Shown: positions 33,204 to 42,189, counted from the first letter of the stretch. The stretch is DNA of 64,000 nt from Candidatus Blautia faecipullorum (GCA_019115125.1 DXEG01000061.1:30239-94238), one strand, 5' to 3'. A program made the numbers and translations. Notes: generated by a model not told the origin, from the sequence alone.

Positions 33204-35054
33204 CTATTCCTCCTTCTTTCTCCCGACCAGCACAACAATCGACCGGGGATTGACTTCCATATTCTTCTGATAATCCTCTTCTCTTTCCCGGAAATCATTT
33301 TCCGATTCTGTATCTGAGGTATCGGCTGTTTTTCGCCAGACCATTCCCTCCGGCAAGTTTGGCAAAGCGATCATTCTGTTTTCCCAGTGGAAATTGTACG
33401 CCACGTAGAGAAAATCGTCAGCCTCGCCGTTTTCCGCCGCCGCGTATCCGCCGCAGTACATCACTCCCAGAAGACGGCAGGTATTCTCCGTATTCAGATA
33501 CCACGCGCGCTCTCCATGGAAGGAAATATCCGGAAATCCTTTTGCCAGATAATCCACTCCCTTTGGCTCCCGGGGCATATGCAGCGCCGGATGAGCCCTG
33601 CGGAAGGCGATAGCCTCCCTGACAAAACGGTAAATTCTTTCGTTCTTTTTTAAGGCTTTCCAGTCTGTCCAGCCTACAGAGTTATCCTGACAGTAGGCGT
33701 TATTGTTTCCGTTCTGAGAATTACAGAATTCATCGCCTCCATAGATCATCGGCGTTCCCTGACTCAGAAGAAGCATCAGAAATGAATTTCTGATCTGCTG
33801 ATCTCTCATCTTTCTTACGGCAAGCTTCCGGCTGGGGCCTTCCACCCCGCAGTTCCAGGAATAATTGTATTCGCTGCCGTCCGTGTTGTTCTCTCCATTG
33901 TCCTCGTTATGACGGTAATTATAGCAGACCGCGTCGTACAGGGTGAATCCGTCCTGACTGGCCATATAGTTGATCGTGCCGCCGTCTGGATTCACATGAC
34001 GAATATGATATTCCGCCGCAGGGATCATTCCCTCGTCGCTTTTCAGAAAACGCCGCATATCCTGAAGAAAACCCGACTGATATTCCGCCGACATTCCATC
34101 CTCAGCCTGCAAAGCCGGGAGCTGCTGAAACAGCTTTTTGACTCCGTACAAAAGAGGATCCGACACAAGAAGCTCTCCCGGCACGCCGTCCCCTACGAAA
34201 TGAAAACCGTCCACATGATAATAGCATTTCCAGAAACGGGCCGCGTTCAGCGCCGTAAGCGCATCTGTTTCCCTTGGGAAATAAAATTCCATAATACACT
34301 GGATCCCCGCTCTGTGCAAAGCCTTTATCAGATCCCGGAATTCCCTCTCCGGCTCCTTCGTGGCGCAGTAAGCCTGCTTGGGGGCAAAATAAAACCCCGG
34401 GACATAGCCCCAGTAATTCACCTTTCCCTCCTGCCGTCTCTCGGACACCATGCCGCCGCGGCTGTCTGAGAGAGAAATCTCACAAAATTCGTATGCCGGC
34501 ATCAGCTCCACCGTATTGATCCCCAGCTCTTTCCAGTAGGGGATCATCTCCTCAAGTCCCCTGAAGGTTCCCTTCAGCTTCTGTGGAAGCTTATGCTGCC
34601 TGGTATACCCTCTCACATGAATCTTATACAGGATCATATCATGATAGGAAATGGAGCCCGCATTGTCCTCTTCCCAGTCATAGGGCGTATCTGGAAGGAA
34701 GGAACAGCGCACCTGATGCGCGTCGCCGAGATCTCCCGGTATTCCGAAATGTTCTCTCCCCCGTATTCCATAGGCATAGGAATCCTGAACAATTTTCCCG
34801 TCGATACAGTAATTGTACTCATAACGATCCCGGTCAAGCCCGGAAATCATCAGCGCGCAGACCTTTCCAGTCCGGGATTCCTCCGGAAAAGGAATCTCTC
34901 TCCAGGGAGACCTGCCTCCCTTGCGGTACAGCACTACAGAGGCCTTCGCTCCCTCAGGTACCGTCACCGCAAAATTTATTCCCTCCGCAATTTTATTGGC
35001 GCCCAGCAGGGCGGGATAACCGCTGCGGATATTCAATACATTCTGTCTGTTCAT
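33204..35054 (-). CDS. GlgX/isoamylase-like GH13 homologue with degenerate active site
   Basis: 616 residues. N-terminal CBM48-like sandwich (GINFAVTVPEGAKASVVLY), then an alpha-amylase-type barrel: YKIHVRGYTRQHK, YWKELGINTVELMPAYEF, NYWGYVPGFYFAPK, and NNAYCQDNSVGWTDW. The four catalytic regions are altered. Region I DVVYNH is replaced by EFYFPR near 256-261; region II GFRFD is GFHFV (nucleophile position V287); the GEPWD acid region is missing; region IV HD is QD (Q367, D368). It is therefore predicted to lack debranching activity. It may bind glucan or regulate glycogen. Gene order DUF5662-xth around it gives no clue. Confidence 0.8.
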   Translation of the reverse strand: MNRQNVLNIRSGYPALLGANKIAEGINFAVTVPEGAKASVVLYRKGGRSPWREIPFPEESRTGKVCALMISGLDRDRYEYNYCIDGKIVQDSYAYGIRGREHFGIPGDLGDAHQVRCSFLPDTPYDWEEDNAGSISYHDMILYKIHVRGYTRQHKLPQKLKGTFRGLEEMIPYWKELGINTVELMPAYEFCEISLSDSRGGMVSERRQEGKVNYWGYVPGFYFAPKQAYCATKEPEREFRDLIKALHRAGIQCIMEFYFPRETDALTALNAARFWKCYYHVDGFHFVGDGVPGELLVSDPLLYGVKKLFQQLPALQAEDGMSAEYQSGFLQDMRRFLKSDEGMIPAAEYHIRHVNPDGGTINYMASQDGFTLYDAVCYNYRHNEDNGENNTDGSEYNYSWNCGVEGPSRKLAVRKMRDQQIRNSFLMLLLSQGTPMIYGGDEFCNSQNGNNNAYCQDNSVGWTDWKALKKNERIYRFVREAIAFRRAHPALHMPREPKGVDYLAKGFPDISFHGERAWYLNTENTCRLLGVMYCGGYAAAENGEADDFLYVAYNFHWENRMIALPNLPEGMVWRKTADTSDTESENDFREREEDYQKNMEVNPRSIVVLVGRKKEE

Positions 35055-35109
35055 TGCCAGCTCTCCTATTTCGGTAGTTTCTTCGTCAGATGCTTTATAT
35101 TTCTGTTTA

Positions 35110-35874
35110 TTATAAATCGTAACCGTTCAGCTCCAGCTCCACGGGACAGTGATCGGAACCCATAATCTCTGTATGGATCCCGGCTCCCTTCAGACAATCC
35201 TTCAAAGAAGGAGATGTCAGAAAATAATCGATTCTCCATCCCGCGTTTTTTTCCCGGGCTCTGAAGCGGTAGGACCACCAGGAGTAAACTCCCTCTTTAT
35301 CCGGGTAAAAATATCGAAACGTATCAATAAATCCGCTCTCCAGCACTTTTGTAAAGCAGCCTCTTTCTTCATCTGTAAATCCGGCGTTCCTGCGGTTTGT
35401 CTTGGGGTTCTTCAGATCGATCTCCTGGTGGGCTACATTGAGATCTCCGCAGCAGATCACCGGCTTTGTCTCCTGAAGCTTCAGGAGGTAGGCCAGAAAA
35501 TCCCGCTCCCACTCCATACGGTAGGAAAGACGCTTCAGCTCTGTCTGGGAATTCGGCGTATATACAGTGACCAGATAGAACTTTTCATATTCAAGGGTGA
35601 TCACCCGCCCCTCTTTATCATGTTCCTCTATTCCGATCCCCCGGGATACGGAAACAGGCTCTGTTTTTGTAAAAACAGCGGTACCTGAGTAACCTTTTCT
35701 GTTCGCGTAATTCCAGAACTGATGATAGCCTTCAAGCTCAAGCTTCACCTGTCCCTCCTGGCATTTTGTCTCCTGAATACAAAAGATATCCGCGTCCAGC
35801 TTCCGGAAGCTGTCCTCGAATCCCTTCGTCAGACATGCTCTGATCCCATTTACATTCCATGAAACTAATTTCAC
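35110..35874 (-). CDS. xth: Exodeoxyribonuclease III / AP endonuclease
   Basis: 254 residues. The start MKLVSWNVNGIRACLTKGF carries the metal-site Asn, followed by IFCIQETKCQ (catalytic Glu), FYLVTVYTPNSQTELKRL, CCGDLNVAHQEIDLKNPK (Asp and Asn) and a terminal MGSDHCPVELEL with the catalytic Asp-His pair. It incises DNA at abasic sites and trims 3' ends in base-excision repair. All conserved motifs are intact. It precedes the GlgX-like gene by about 55 nt on the same strand. Confidence 0.93.
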   Translation of the reverse strand: MKLVSWNVNGIRACLTKGFEDSFRKLDADIFCIQETKCQEGQVKLELEGYHQFWNYANRKGYSGTAVFTKTEPVSVSRGIGIEEHDKEGRVITLEYEKFYLVTVYTPNSQTELKRLSYRMEWERDFLAYLLKLQETKPVICCGDLNVAHQEIDLKNPKTNRRNAGFTDEERGCFTKVLESGFIDTFRYFYPDKEGVYSWWSYRFRAREKNAGWRIDYFLTSPSLKDCLKGAGIHTEIMGSDHCPVELELNGYDL

Positions 35875-36009
35875 TCTCGGCCTCCTTCATTTTCTTTCTG
35901 AATTCTATTATAGCATTTTCCCCTCGTATAGAAAACAACTTTTTATTTTACGAATGGCGCGGGCTGAGCTGGCATATTACACTTTTTACTCATCATGAAG
36001 TGATTCACA

Positions 36010-36038
36010 TTGCATTCCCCATGGATATCTGCTAAAAT
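36010..36038 (+). promoter_or_regulatory. Promoter of the DUF1292 gene
   Basis: TTGCAT (36010-36015), 17-bp spacer, TAAAAT (36033-36038), giving a leader of about 70 nt. Confidence 0.65.
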
Positions 36039-36117
36039 GAAGTTCACGCGGCAGTTCTCCTTTTATCCATAAAGCAGGCGGAACTGCAAATTCATATAAT
36101 CAGAGAGGATCAGAGCA

Positions 36118-36492
36118 ATGAGCGAAGAATTTAACAGCAACGCGTCCTGCAGTCCCAGCGACTGCGCGTCCTGCGGTCTTGACTGCAGCTCCAAAAACGA
36201 CAGCCACCATACCATCTCCCTGACACTGGAGGATGATACAGAGGTGGAATGTGCCATTTTGACAATATTCCCGGTAAACAATAAGGAATACATCGCGCTT
36301 CTCCCCCTGGACGACAACGGACAGAACCAAAACGGAGAGGTTTACCTTTACGCCTTCTCCCGGACAGAGAACGGCGATCCCATGCTTTCCAATATTGAGG
36401 ACGACGCGGAATATGACGCGGCGGCAGAGGCCTTCAATATCGTTCTGGAAAACGCGAAAACGGCAGAAGAAGCAGGCGAGGCTCTGGATTAA
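36118..36492 (+). CDS. DUF1292 family protein with N-terminal cysteine cluster
   Basis: 124 residues. Residues 11-23 hold CSPSDCASCGLDC, a potential metal site not common to all DUF1292 proteins. The rest is DUF1292: ISLTLEDDTEVECAILTIFPVNNKEYIALLPLDD, then VYLYAFSRTENGDPMLSNIEDDAEYDAAAEAF. Bacillus YrzB is of the same family; function is unknown. ATG at 36118 follows AGAGAGGATC. It is a single rightward gene facing dut, with no clear terminator between. Confidence 0.8.
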   Translation: MSEEFNSNASCSPSDCASCGLDCSSKNDSHHTISLTLEDDTEVECAILTIFPVNNKEYIALLPLDDNGQNQNGEVYLYAFSRTENGDPMLSNIEDDAEYDAAAEAFNIVLENAKTAEEAGEALD

Positions 36493-36546
36493 TTTCCTGA
36501 GCCTTTTCTGTTTCTTCCGCCGTATTTTAGTTTTTGTCCCAACGTC

Positions 36547-37065
36547 TTACTTCTTTTCTGTAGTGCTTCCGAAGCCGCCGTTGCGCACAGCGCTGGCGTC
36601 GTCGTCAACTGTGATTCCGTATTCCACGAAGATTCCCTGCATAAAACCGGTTCCCGCGGGAATCTCCACAGTCTTTCCCTCCCGGCCGTCATTGGTCAGC
36701 TTCACAAAGATATGACCTTCGTTGTCTGAATAGAAATAGTCGCTGTCGATGATGCCGACTGTATTGTTTAGCTGGAGCCTGTATTTGAAGCCAAGGCCGC
36801 TCCTCGGGTAGCATTTCAGAACCCATTCCTCTTTCATCTCCGCGCGGATGCCGGTAGGAATGGTAATGATCTCTCCCGGTGCCAGACTCACGTCCGCCGG
36901 AGCAAAAAAGTCGTATCCGGCGCTCCCGGACGTAGCTCTTTTCGGCAGAGAAATATGGTTATAAATCCGGCGGATTTCTTCCTCCGCCGTTTCCGGAAAC
37001 TTGTCTTTCCAGTCCTCAATAAAACGGGCTTCACTTACTTTATGGAATTTCGCGATTCTTTTCAT
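36547..37065 (-). CDS. dut: dUTPase-family nucleotide hydrolase (dUTP diphosphatase)
   Basis: 172 residues, homotrimeric dUTPase fold. A 40-residue N-terminal extension (KFHKVSEARFIEDWKDKFPETAEEEIRRI) precedes motif 1 ATSGSAGYDFFAP. Motif 2 is CYPRSGLGFKY, motif 3 NNTVGIIDSDYF, and motif 5 NGGFGSTTEK. These cover the uracil pocket and phosphate-binding tail, so hydrolysis of dUTP to dUMP is likely. Its ribosome site AGGAGG lies directly after the T-run of the terminator that follows nrdG. The insertion after motif 3 (YFYSDNEGH) is longer than in short dUTPases. Confidence 0.85.
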   Translation of the reverse strand: MKRIAKFHKVSEARFIEDWKDKFPETAEEEIRRIYNHISLPKRATSGSAGYDFFAPADVSLAPGEIITIPTGIRAEMKEEWVLKCYPRSGLGFKYRLQLNNTVGIIDSDYFYSDNEGHIFVKLTNDGREGKTVEIPAGTGFMQGIFVEYGITVDDDASAVRNGGFGSTTEKK

Positions 37066-37075
37066 TTCTTCCTCC

Positions 37076-37120
37076 TAAAAAAACGGCGGTCACCGGAGAA
37101 TCTCTCCTGTACACCGCCGC
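37076..37120 (-). terminator. Terminator after nrdG, abutting the dut ribosome site
   Basis: Minus-strand CGGCGGT (37119-37113) pairs with ACCGCCG (37090-37084), followed by seven T ending right at the AGGAGG of dut. No good promoter lies between the hairpin and dut, so dut may rely on readthrough. Confidence 0.75.
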
Positions 37121-37156
37121 GTTTTTTATATGTCTGCTGAATCACAGGGCTGATTT

Positions 37157-37648
37157 TTATTCTGCGTGAAGAACAATTTTTCCTGCCTTCAATGTAGAAG
37201 GCACATTGATCACTCTCTGATTGGAGGATCCCCGCCACATCAAGGTGATATCCTTCTTCTCCGCCACAAACTCGCCGTCCACGCATACATCCAGATAGTT
37301 TACAATCTCTTCATGCTGGATTTCTTCCCACAGAGCTCCTGTATAAAGCCAGATTGTTTTCTGAGGGTATCTCCGGCGAATCTTGCGCGCCAGAGCGGTA
37401 ACGGAGTTTATATTTGATACATGAAAGGGGTCGCCTCCTGAGAAGGTGATTCCGCTGATATAATCCTTATCAAGCTCCGCAAAGATCTCGTTCTCCTCTG
37501 CTTCTGTAAAAGGCAGTCCGCCGTTAGGATCCCAGGTAACAGGATTCTGACAGTCTCTGCAGCAGTGACTGCATCCGGCTACCCACAGCACGACGCGCAG
37601 CCCGTCACCGTTCAGCATGTCGTCCTTCGTTATATTATGATATCTCAT
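37157..37648 (-). CDS. nrdG: Anaerobic ribonucleoside-triphosphate reductase activating protein
   Basis: 163 residues, a short radical-SAM protein. The cluster motif is CSHCCRDC (near residues 26-33), followed by the SAM-binding ISGITFSGGDPF near 65 and KTIWLYTGALWEEI. It makes the glycyl radical on NrdD under anoxic conditions; nrdD is not in the window. ATG at 37648 is 5 nt after the pnp stop, with the ribosome site inside the pnp end, so the two are probably coupled. Confidence 0.9.
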   Translation of the reverse strand: MRYHNITKDDMLNGDGLRVVLWVAGCSHCCRDCQNPVTWDPNGGLPFTEAEENEIFAELDKDYISGITFSGGDPFHVSNINSVTALARKIRRRYPQKTIWLYTGALWEEIQHEEIVNYLDVCVDGEFVAEKKDITLMWRGSSNQRVINVPSTLKAGKIVLHAE

Positions 37649-37652
37649 AGCA

Positions 37653-39746
37653 TTACTCTTCTTCCGGCAGATCCTTCATGCTGAAGCTGATGCGGCCCAT
37701 TTTGTCCTTGCCGAGGCAGATCACCTTCACTCTGTCGCCCAGAGTCAGAACATCCTCCACACGGTTGATCCTGTGCTTCGCGATCTTGGAAATGTGTACC
37801 ATTCCCTCTTTGCCTGGGGCAAACTCAACAAACGCTCCAAAATCCTTAATGCTCACAACAGTTCCGGTAAAAATCTGTCCCTCTTCAAAATCTGTGGTGA
37901 TGATCTCGATCATATGAGCGGCCTCGTCCATCATTTTCTGATCCACACCGCAGATGGATACCGCGCCGTCGTCGCTGATATCGATCTGAACGCCGGTGCG
38001 CTCGATGATCGCGTTGATGGTTTTGCCCCTCTGTCCTACAACGTCGCCGATCTTCTGAGGATCGATCTGGATCTGGATGATCTTCGGCGCGTATTTATTT
38101 ACATGATCGCGGGGAGCCGGGATACATTTCTCCATTACTTCTGTAAGGATGTATTCTCTCGCCTCCTTCGTCCTGCGGATGGCTTCCTCCACGATCTCTC
38201 TTGTAAGTCCGTGGATCTTGATATCCATCTGGATAGCAGTGATACCCTCGTGAGTACCCGCAACCTTGAAATCCATATCTCCGAAAAAGTCCTCCAGACC
38301 CTGAATGTCTGTCAGAACAATATAATCATCGTCTGTCTCGCCTGTCACCAGACCGCAGGAAATGCCGGCCACCGGTTTCCGGATGGGCACGCCTGCCGCC
38401 ATCAGGGACATGGTGGAAGCACAGATACTTGCCTGGGAGGTAGAGCCGTTGGATTCAAAGGTCTCTGACACAGTACGGATCGCATACGGGAAATCCTCCG
38501 CGGAAGGCAGTACCGGCACAAGAGCTCTCTCAGCCAGCGCTCCATGGCCGATCTCACGGCGTCCCGGTCCTCTGGACGGCTTCGTCTCGCCTACAGAATA
38601 GGACGGGAAGTTGTAATGGTGCATATATCTCTTGGAAGTCTCAAATTCATCCAGCCCGTCCAGTCTCTGCGCGTCGGAGAGAGGCGCCAGAGTCGTCACG
38701 GTACAGATCTGGGTCTGACCGCGGGTAAACATCGCGGAGCCGTGAACACGGGGAATAATGTCAACCTCAGCGGCCAGAGGACGGATCTGGGTGATCTCAC
38801 GTCCGTCAGGACGCTTGTGATCCTTCAGGATCATCTTGCGGACAGTTTTCTTCTGATACTGGTAAACAGCCTCGTCAAGAACCTCCAGCCAGTCCTCGCG
38901 GTCAGCAAAAGCTTCCTGAAGCTTCGCTGTCACCTGGCGGATATTCTCTTCCCTCGTCTGCTTGTCATCACTGAATACAGCCACCTCCATCTCTTCCGGA
39001 GGTACGATCTCCCTGATCGCCGCAAACAGCTCTTCCGGAACCGCGCAGGAGGCATAGGTATGCTTTTCTCTGCCGCATTCAGCTACGATTTTATCAATAA
39101 AGGCTATGATCTCCTGGTTTACCTCGTGAGCCTTGTAGATCGCCTCGATCATCTTGTCCTCCGGGACCTCGTTGGCTCCGGCTTCGATCATGATCACCTT
39201 TTCCCTGGTGGAGGCTACCGTAAGCTGCAGATCGGAAATTTCCTTCTGGGCCAGGGACGGATTGATCACATACTCGCCGTCGATCAGTCCCACCTGGGTA
39301 GTCGCGCAGGGGCCGTCGAAAGGAATATCGGAAATACAGGTAGCGATAGAAGATCCCAGCATAGCCGGAATCTCCGGATTGCACTCCGGATCCACGGACA
39401 TTACCATATTTACAAGGGTAACGTCATTTCTGTAATCCTTCGGGAACAGAGGACGCATGGGGCGGTCAATGACACGGGATGTAAGGATGGCGTGCTCGCT
39501 GGCCTTTCCCTCTCTTTTATTGAAGCCGCCCGGGATCTTGCCCACCGCGTACATCTTTTCTTCATATTCCACACTTAACGGAAAGAAATCGATCCCTTCC
39601 CTGGGCTCCTTGGAGGCGGTAGCTGTAGACAGCACGGTGGTGTCGCCGTAGTGCATAAGGGCAGCGCCGTTGGCCTGCTTCGCCACGCGGCCTACGTCTA
39701 CTGTCAGTGTTCTTCCGGCCAGTTCCATAGAATAACTTTTGTACAT
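37653..39746 (-). CDS. pnp: Polyribonucleotide nucleotidyltransferase (PNPase)
   Basis: 697 residues, full length. Two RNase PH domains are separated by a helical region; the second holds VHGSAMFTRGQTQ, GPGRREIGHGALAERALVPVLP and SNGSTSQASICAS. A KH domain follows (IQIQIDPQKIGDVVGQRGKTINAI near 560) and an S1 domain (GQIFTGTVVSIKDFGAFVEFAPGKEGMVHISKIA near 625-660). It degrades RNA phosphorolytically as part of RNA turnover. It lies after rpsO, as in most bacteria, with a long stem-loop leader between the two genes. Confidence 0.96.
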   Translation of the reverse strand: MYKSYSMELAGRTLTVDVGRVAKQANGAALMHYGDTTVLSTATASKEPREGIDFFPLSVEYEEKMYAVGKIPGGFNKREGKASEHAILTSRVIDRPMRPLFPKDYRNDVTLVNMVMSVDPECNPEIPAMLGSSIATCISDIPFDGPCATTQVGLIDGEYVINPSLAQKEISDLQLTVASTREKVIMIEAGANEVPEDKMIEAIYKAHEVNQEIIAFIDKIVAECGREKHTYASCAVPEELFAAIREIVPPEEMEVAVFSDDKQTREENIRQVTAKLQEAFADREDWLEVLDEAVYQYQKKTVRKMILKDHKRPDGREITQIRPLAAEVDIIPRVHGSAMFTRGQTQICTVTTLAPLSDAQRLDGLDEFETSKRYMHHYNFPSYSVGETKPSRGPGRREIGHGALAERALVPVLPSAEDFPYAIRTVSETFESNGSTSQASICASTMSLMAAGVPIRKPVAGISCGLVTGETDDDYIVLTDIQGLEDFFGDMDFKVAGTHEGITAIQMDIKIHGLTREIVEEAIRRTKEAREYILTEVMEKCIPAPRDHVNKYAPKIIQIQIDPQKIGDVVGQRGKTINAIIERTGVQIDISDDGAVSICGVDQKMMDEAAHMIEIITTDFEEGQIFTGTVVSIKDFGAFVEFAPGKEGMVHISKIAKHRINRVEDVLTLGDRVKVICLGKDKMGRISFSMKDLPEEE

Positions 39747-39779
39747 GTTCTTTTCTCCTTTTTGCTTTATTCGGCCAAA

Positions 39780-39853
39780 CAGGAGTCCGAAACAACTGAA
39801 AAAACCGCTTGCCCGGACAAACGGGCTTTTCAGTAGTCTCGGAAATTACTCCT
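39780..39853 (-). other. Long stem-loop in the rpsO-pnp intergenic region
   Basis: On the minus strand AGGAGT pairs with ACTCCT at the ends, with inner pairing of CTGAAAA with TTTTTCAG and an apical GCCCG/CGGGC. In E. coli the pnp leader hairpin is cut by RNase III and drives pnp autoregulation; the same may apply here. Confidence 0.55.
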
Positions 39854-39871
39854 GTTATGCTCTTTAAAAAT

Positions 39872-39893
39872 GGGGCGGATGGTTATCCGCCCC
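39872..39893 (-). terminator. Terminator of rpsO
   Basis: Minus-strand GGGGCGGAT-AACC-ATCCGCCCC, followed by ATTTTT. It lies 15 nt after the rpsO stop. Confidence 0.8.
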
Positions 39894-39907
39894 AATCCGC
39901 ATACTAA

Positions 39908-40174
39908 TTATTTTCTTAAACCTAATTTTTCAATCAGTGCACGGTATCTTTCGATGTCTGTCTTTTTCAGGTAAGCTAACAGTCCACGTCTCTGGCCAAC
40001 CATTTTCAGAAGACCTCTTCTGGAATGATGATCCTTGTGGTGTGTCTGTAAATGCTCGGTAAGCTCCTGAATTCTCGCTGTGAGAACTGCGATCTGTACC
40101 TCCGGTGAACCTGTGTCTCCTTCAGTTCTCGCATACTCTTTCATAATTGCCTGTTTCTTTTCTTTTGAAATCAT
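39908..40174 (-). CDS. rpsO: 30S ribosomal protein S15
   Basis: 88 residues, standard length. It contains [45 protein letters not shown] with the S15 signature of 16S rRNA-contact residues, and ends [12 protein letters not shown] at 40174 follows AAGGAGGAAATCACA. It has its own promoter at 40276-40304 and a terminator, so it is largely a single transcription unit ahead of pnp. Confidence 0.97.
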   Translation of the reverse strand: MISKEKKQAIMKEYARTEGDTGSPEVQIAVLTARIQELTEHLQTHHKDHHSRRGLLKMVGQRRGLLAYLKKTDIERYRALIEKLGLRK

Positions 40175-40275
40175 TGTGATTTCCTCCTTAATTGATCTTA
40201 TTTTTATAACCGCCGCACATCAAGAAACGGTTGGAGATTCCAATTACTGAATGTGGGCTGATTCATACCTCAGAT

Positions 40276-40304
40276 AGTATAGCACAAAAGATAATACCTG
40301 TAAA
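40276..40304 (-). promoter_or_regulatory. Promoter of rpsO
   Basis: Minus-strand TTTACA (40304-40299), 17-bp spacer, TATACT (40281-40276) with an upstream TGC. It lies just after the ribF stop at 40312 and leaves a leader of about 95 nt that could host S15 feedback control. Confidence 0.75.
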
Positions 40305-40311
40305 TAATTAT

Positions 40312-41208
40312 TTAGTCCATCTGAAAAAATTCTCTGCCCTTCCCGATATCCCTGTGAATCTGCTCCTTCAGAGCCTCAAAGGAAGAAAATTTATGCTCCG
40401 GTCTCAGAAATTTTTTGAACTGGACCGTGCAGCTTTTTCCGTAAAGATTTTTTTCGCAGTCAAACAGGTAGGACTCTACTCCGATAAATCTTTCCCCCAC
40501 CGTGGGCTTATATCCGACATTGGTAATTCCGGGATATGCCTCCGGGCCGAAGCTGGATACCGTAACGTACACTCCATTGGGAGGCAGAAGCTTCTCCTGC
40601 GCCGGGATCAGATTCGCGGTGGGAAAAAAGGTCCTGTGTCCCATTCCTCTTCCATGCTCTACAGTACCGGAAACATAAAAATCGCAGCCCAGAAGGGACG
40701 TTACCTTTTCCATGCTGCCCCGTTTCAGCTCCTCTCTGATATAAGTACTGCTGACCTTTCTCTGGCCGTCCATCTCCTTTTGGAGGATCTCAGTCCTGTA
40801 TCCGTACCGGAGCCCATATTTCTCCAGCAGGGCCGGGGTTCCCTTCCGCTCAAAGCCGAAGCGGAAATCTTCCCCGACGGCCACAAAAGAGGCGTGAAGA
40901 GAGCTTACCAGCACCTGGCGGATAAAGTTCTCTGCCTTTACATGCTTTAACCGGCTGTCCAGCGGACATTCCAGAAGAACATCCACTCCAAGATGCTCCA
41001 GAAAATCTCTTCTCTCCGCTCTGGTAAGAATCATTTTTTTGTCAGAAACAAATGCGATCACAACGGCTGCAGCCCCTGTTTCAGCCTTCTGCTCCAGAAT
41101 TTTGTCCACAAGCTTTCTGTGGCCCCGATGGATACCGTCAAATTTTCCCAGAGTCACCGCGCAGTTATTTAATCTCGGAAACTGTCCGTCTATTGTCATG
41201 TACTCCAT
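40312..41208 (-). CDS. ribF: Bifunctional riboflavin kinase/FAD synthetase
   Basis: 298 residues. The N-terminal FAD synthetase domain opens with VTLGKFDGIHRGHRKLVDK (near residue 19-37), a nucleotidyltransferase HxGH-type motif, with VGEDFRFGFERKGTPALL near 110 and SSTYIREELKRGSMEKV. The C-terminal kinase domain has VSGTVEHGRGMGHRTFFPTANL near 180 and GVYVTVSSFGPEAYPGITNVGYKPT. It converts riboflavin to FMN and FAD, needed by the many flavoproteins here. Position between truB and rpsO is conserved in Firmicutes. Confidence 0.94.
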   Translation of the reverse strand: MEYMTIDGQFPRLNNCAVTLGKFDGIHRGHRKLVDKILEQKAETGAAAVVIAFVSDKKMILTRAERRDFLEHLGVDVLLECPLDSRLKHVKAENFIRQVLVSSLHASFVAVGEDFRFGFERKGTPALLEKYGLRYGYRTEILQKEMDGQRKVSSTYIREELKRGSMEKVTSLLGCDFYVSGTVEHGRGMGHRTFFPTANLIPAQEKLLPPNGVYVTVSSFGPEAYPGITNVGYKPTVGERFIGVESYLFDCEKNLYGKSCTVQFKKFLRPEHKFSSFEALKEQIHRDIGKGREFFQMD

Positions 41209-41300
41209 ATTTTCCTATGATCTCCTTCTGTCCCGGTCTTTTTTCGTTTATGCCGTCAGTATATAAGGGGAAATATTCCAAAAACCGGATCCTTCTGTTT

Positions 41301-42185
41301 TTATAAAAACATTTTGACCGGGCGGTAACTTCCGCTGTCCCTGTTCCACTGATACAGGCCCACGAAATCTCCCTGGCTGGTACACATCCGCACCCAGCCC
41401 TCTCTGCTCTGCTCCGTGAGACTGTCTCCGCTCAGAGCGTTGCCGTTGAGAAGAAGTCTGTCAGCCTCCTCTGTACAGCGAAGAAGAGGATACTCCCCGA
41501 GAATTTCCTGTATATCCCGGATATGCTCCTGCAGCTTTCCCTGATCCATACAGGTCTGGATCTCCTCCAGTGTGAGACTGTCCTCCAGTGTAAACTGTCC
41601 GGAGCGTGTGCGGAGAAGCTCCTTCATACAGGCTCCGCACCCAAGTTTTCTGCCGATATCATAGCAGAGAGTACGGATATAGGTCCCCTTGCTGCAGGTA
41701 ACCGTCATCCGGATCTCCGGCAGGGCGGTCTCCAGCACCTTTATTTCATAAAAATGCACGTTCCTGGCCTTGCGCTCCACAGCCTTTCCCTCCCGGGCGA
41801 GCTCATAAAGCTTTTTGCCGTTGACCTTTATCGCGGAATACATAGGAGGGATCTGCTGCCGCTCTCCCAGAAAGCTCTCCGCGGCCTTAATCACCTGCTC
41901 CTCCGTGACGGAAACCGGAAAAGTCTGAAGCACTGTGCCGGTCATATCCTGCGTGTCCGTTTCCAGGCCCAGGCGCATGACCACTTCATAGGTTTTTTCT
42001 TTTTCCGTAAGCAGCTCCACCAGCTTTGTGGCTTTTCCCAGTACTACGGGTAGAACTCCCTCCGCCTCCGGATCCAGGGTTCCTGTATGTCCGATTTTTT
42101 TCATCCGCAGGATCCCTCTGAGCTTTGCCACAACGTCATGGGAGGTGAAGCCCTTTTCTTTCCTTACAATCAAAACTCCATCCAT
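41301..42185 (-). CDS. truB: tRNA pseudouridine(55) synthase
   Basis: 294 residues from ATG 42185, 4 nt after the nrnA stop; the longer frame would need a TTG inside nrnA. MDGVLIVRKEKGFTSHDVVAKLRG opens the family, followed by KIGHTGTLDPEAEGVLPVVLGKATKL, which holds the catalytic aspartate (near residue 38). The SKGTYIRTLCYDIGRKLGCGACMKELLRTRSG block and a PUA-like C-terminus complete it. It makes psi-55 in the tRNA T-loop. Confidence 0.95.
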   Translation of the reverse strand: MDGVLIVRKEKGFTSHDVVAKLRGILRMKKIGHTGTLDPEAEGVLPVVLGKATKLVELLTEKEKTYEVVMRLGLETDTQDMTGTVLQTFPVSVTEEQVIKAAESFLGERQQIPPMYSAIKVNGKKLYELAREGKAVERKARNVHFYEIKVLETALPEIRMTVTCSKGTYIRTLCYDIGRKLGCGACMKELLRTRSGQFTLEDSLTLEEIQTCMDQGKLQEHIRDIQEILGEYPLLRCTEEADRLLLNGNALSGDSLTEQSREGWVRMCTSQGDFVGLYQWNRDSGSYRPVKMFL

Positions 42186-42189
42186 CGAT

